From: an uncultured Collinsella sp.
Lineage (GTDB): Bacteria > Actinomycetota > Coriobacteriia > Coriobacteriales > Coriobacteriaceae
Direction: 5' to 3'
NCBI GenBank assembly: GCA_902495265.1
Contig: CABUWR010000105.1
Span: 1 to 5,366, forward strand
Length of the DNA stretch: 5,366 bases
In this document: piece by piece, positions 4,065-5,366 of the stretch
Numbering within the stretch: position 1 is the first letter of the stretch
Layout: every line of letters begins with the position of its first letter
Translations under genes and position numbers: made by a program
The notes under the pieces: generated by a model
The model's database searches: none
What the model was told of the DNA's origin: nothing
What the model saw: only the letters and a program-made list of their open reading frames with translations

Positions 4065-5171
4065 CTATGCCTGCTTGCCTGCGTCGGCCGGGAAGGTTAT
4101 GCCGGCCTGCTGGCGCACGGCATCCATGATGCGCAGTGAGACGAGCGTGACATCGCGGTAGTGGCCAAGCTCGTGGCGTCCCGCCGGGGTCTCCCAAATC
4201 TCTTCCTTGACGTTATCGATGCCGCCGATGGCGGTGATAAAGTCTGTGAGTTCGTATTCCATGGTGTTGCTCGATTTGGGCAGGTCGAGCACGCGGCCGT
4301 TGTCGCCCTGTCCGCGCGGTGCCTCGGTCGCTGAACCGCGTACGACATCGCCGCGATAGTCGATGCGGACGTTGCGGGGCGTGGACAGATGGTCGATCTG
4401 GATAGTGCCACGCTCGCCTTCGATCTGCGAGGGCAGCAGGTCATTCGTAATTTTGGAGTGCGCGAGCTCGACGGAGATGCGGCCACCGCCGTAACTGGCG
4501 AGGATAGAACCGCAGCCGTCGATGGGGCCGTGCGTGAGCTGTCGCGTGGTGGGGTCGAGCAGCGTAGCCATGCTCGTAAGGCCGGAGGGCATGCCGAAAA
4601 TCTCGACCATGGGCTCGACGGTGTAGACGCCAATGTCCATGAGGGAACCCGATGCCATATTGCAGTCGAAGATATTGGTGGAGCGTCCCGCGAGAATCTC
4701 GTTGTAGCGCGAGGAATACTTGCCAAAGCGCAATGAGGCACGACGAATGGGCGCAATCTCGCCCAGGGCGTCCTCGATGGCGTGGAAAGCGGGGTCATGG
4801 AGCGGGCGCATGGCCTCGAGGGCCACGACACCTGCTGCCTCGGCAGCGCGGAAGACTTCCAGCGCCTGCGCCTCGGTGGCGCAGAAGGGCTTCTCGACGA
4901 TGACGTGCTTGCCACCGGCGATGCAGGCAAGGGCCTGCTCGTAGTGAAGTGCGTTGGGGCTGCCGATATAGACGGCGTCGACGTCGGCAGCGGACGCAAG
5001 CTCGTCAAGTGCGGTGAAGTTACGCTCGCCGCCGTGCTTAGCGGTGAAGGCGGTGCCGCGATCTGCGTCGCGCGAGAGCGTGCCCACAAACGCGGCTTGG
5101 TCGTTGGCGTTGACGACCTGGATAAAGTCGTCGGTGATCATGGATGTGCCGATGGTCGCGATGCGCAGCAT
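4065..5171 (-). CDS. Gfo/Idh/MocA family NAD(P)-dependent oxidoreductase
   Basis: A 368-residue cytosolic dehydrogenase. The N-terminal Rossmann domain (about 1-120) opens with LRIATIGTSMIT, where the usual GxGxxG is shortened to IGTS. It continues with SPNALHYEQA (71-80) and the family hallmark EKP (93-95). The substrate domain contains KYSSRYNE (151-158) and GSLMDIGVY (175-183), with D179 and Y183 at the positions where the family has catalytic and substrate-contacting residues. Members oxidise or reduce sugars, inositols, diols and similar polyols; the substrate cannot be named here. The start at 5171 has AAGGGGG four bases upstream and leads directly into the first beta strand. The frame remains open to 5339, but that stretch overlaps rnhA and has no family similarity. 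The downstream acylphosphatase begins 2 bases after the stop. Confidence 0.93.
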   Translation of the reverse strand: MLRIATIGTSMITDDFIQVVNANDQAAFVGTLSRDADRGTAFTAKHGGERNFTALDELASAADVDAVYIGSPNALHYEQALACIAGGKHVIVEKPFCATEAQALEVFRAAEAAGVVALEAMRPLHDPAFHAIEDALGEIAPIRRASLRFGKYSSRYNEILAGRSTNIFDCNMASGSLMDIGVYTVEPMVEIFGMPSGLTSMATLLDPTTRQLTHGPIDGCGSILASYGGGRISVELAHSKITNDLLPSQIEGERGTIQIDHLSTPRNVRIDYRGDVVRGSATEAPRGQGDNGRVLDLPKSSNTMEYELTDFITAIGGIDNVKEEIWETPAGRHELGHYRDVTLVSLRIMDAVRQQAGITFPADAGKQA

Positions 5172-5175
5172 ACGT

Positions 5176-5182
5176 CCCCCTT
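5176..5182 (-). promoter_or_regulatory. Shine-Dalgarno site of the oxidoreductase
   Basis: AAGGGGG on the minus strand, four bases before the ATG at 5171. It fixes the start against the 56 extra upstream codons of the open frame. The rest of the 73-base gap up to rnhA shows only a 5-bp hairpin (5195-5211) and no convincing promoter, so co-transcription with rnhA is possible. Confidence 0.65.
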
Positions 5183-5244
5183 GCGTTGTTTGGTCTACAG
5201 GATGAGTGTAGCGCGTGGGGATATAAAGCTGCGCGAAAATGCTA

Positions 5245-5366
5245 TTACAGGTCGTTCTCGTTAAAGCCGGTGTCGATATCGAGGTTGGCTCCGTCGGCCG
5301 CGGTGGTGGCGAGCTCGTCGCAGCGCTCATTGAGCTCATGGCCGGCGTGACCCTTAACCCAGATGA
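5245..5366 (-). CDS. rnhA: Ribonuclease HI, 3' end only (cut by window edge)
   Basis: The last 39 codons of RNase HI, the enzyme that cuts the RNA strand of RNA-DNA hybrids during replication and repair. The fragment opens with [19 protein letters not shown], the highly conserved C-terminal block of bacterial RNase HI. Its H6 corresponds to the catalytic-loop histidine (H124 in Escherichia coli) and D16 to the fourth metal-binding aspartate (D134). The tail DTGFNENDL aligns with the end of the E. coli protein. The gene closes with tandem stops TAA-TAG (5242-5247 on the plus strand). No start codon lies in the window, so searches requiring a start miss it. The rest of the gene lies beyond 5366. 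Same strand as the oxidoreductase, 73 bases upstream of its start. Confidence 0.9.
   Translation of the reverse strand, partial: IWVKGHAGHELNERCDELATTAADGANLDIDTGFNENDL

Noticed and set aside
4063..4197. Upstream extension of the acylphosphatase reading frame.
   Set aside because: It is Arg/Pro/His-rich, overlaps the oxidoreductase 3' end and has no homology to acylphosphatases; the ATG at 4062 is the sensible start.
4097..5089. A 330-codon minus-strand open frame inside the oxidoreductase in another frame.
   Set aside because: Ser/Pro/Arg-rich low-complexity product, typical of an out-of-frame shadow of a GC-rich gene; the oxidoreductase frame has clear family motifs.
5172..5339. Upstream extension of the oxidoreductase reading frame.
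   Set aside because: It overlaps rnhA in another frame and lacks family similarity; a good Shine-Dalgarno site and the Rossmann strand fix the start at 5171.

Overview
The window is a compact, GC-rich bacterial chromosome segment with short intergenic gaps, ordinary sigma70-like promoter elements and strong Shine-Dalgarno sites. Base composition, protein flavour and the SlyD-UreE pairing suggest a Coriobacteriia actinobacterium of the Collinsella type. That is an inference from style and recall; no rRNA or other marker gene is present to prove it. No phage, insertion sequence, tRNA or CRISPR array is visible, and codon use looks even throughout, so this reads as core-genome housekeeping DNA.

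Left part (1-1242): a minus-strand M19 (membrane-dipeptidase family) peptidase at 109-1122 with a complete metal-ligand set and no signal peptide. A perfect 11-bp inverted repeat lies just past its stop. It is divergent from the next unit across about 120 bp, where candidate promoters for both directions overlap.

Middle part (1243-3132, plus strand): a SlyD-type FKBP prolyl isomerase and a UreE-like nickel chaperone, separated by 3 nt and almost certainly one operon, closed by a 14-bp stem terminator. A Cof-type HAD-IIB phosphatase follows.

Junction (3133-3209): the gap between the convergent HAD and Fur-family genes is almost filled by a 69-nt imperfect palindrome (3137-3205), the most unusual non-coding structure here and a candidate dispersed repeat.

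Right part (3210-5366, all minus strand, transcribed right to left): the 3' end of RNase HI (rnhA, cut by the window edge and with no start codon inside it), a Gfo/Idh/MocA oxidoreductase, an acylphosphatase with an N-terminal extension that starts 2 nt after the oxidoreductase stop, and a Fur-family regulator whose metal ligands match PerR. The oxidoreductase and acylphosphatase look translationally coupled. The regulator could be read from the same transcript or from a weak promoter in its 61-bp leader.

I do not see a novel multi-gene system. The best leads are the palindromic element, the SlyD-UreE nickel-handling pair with no urease gene in view, and the extended acylphosphatase.
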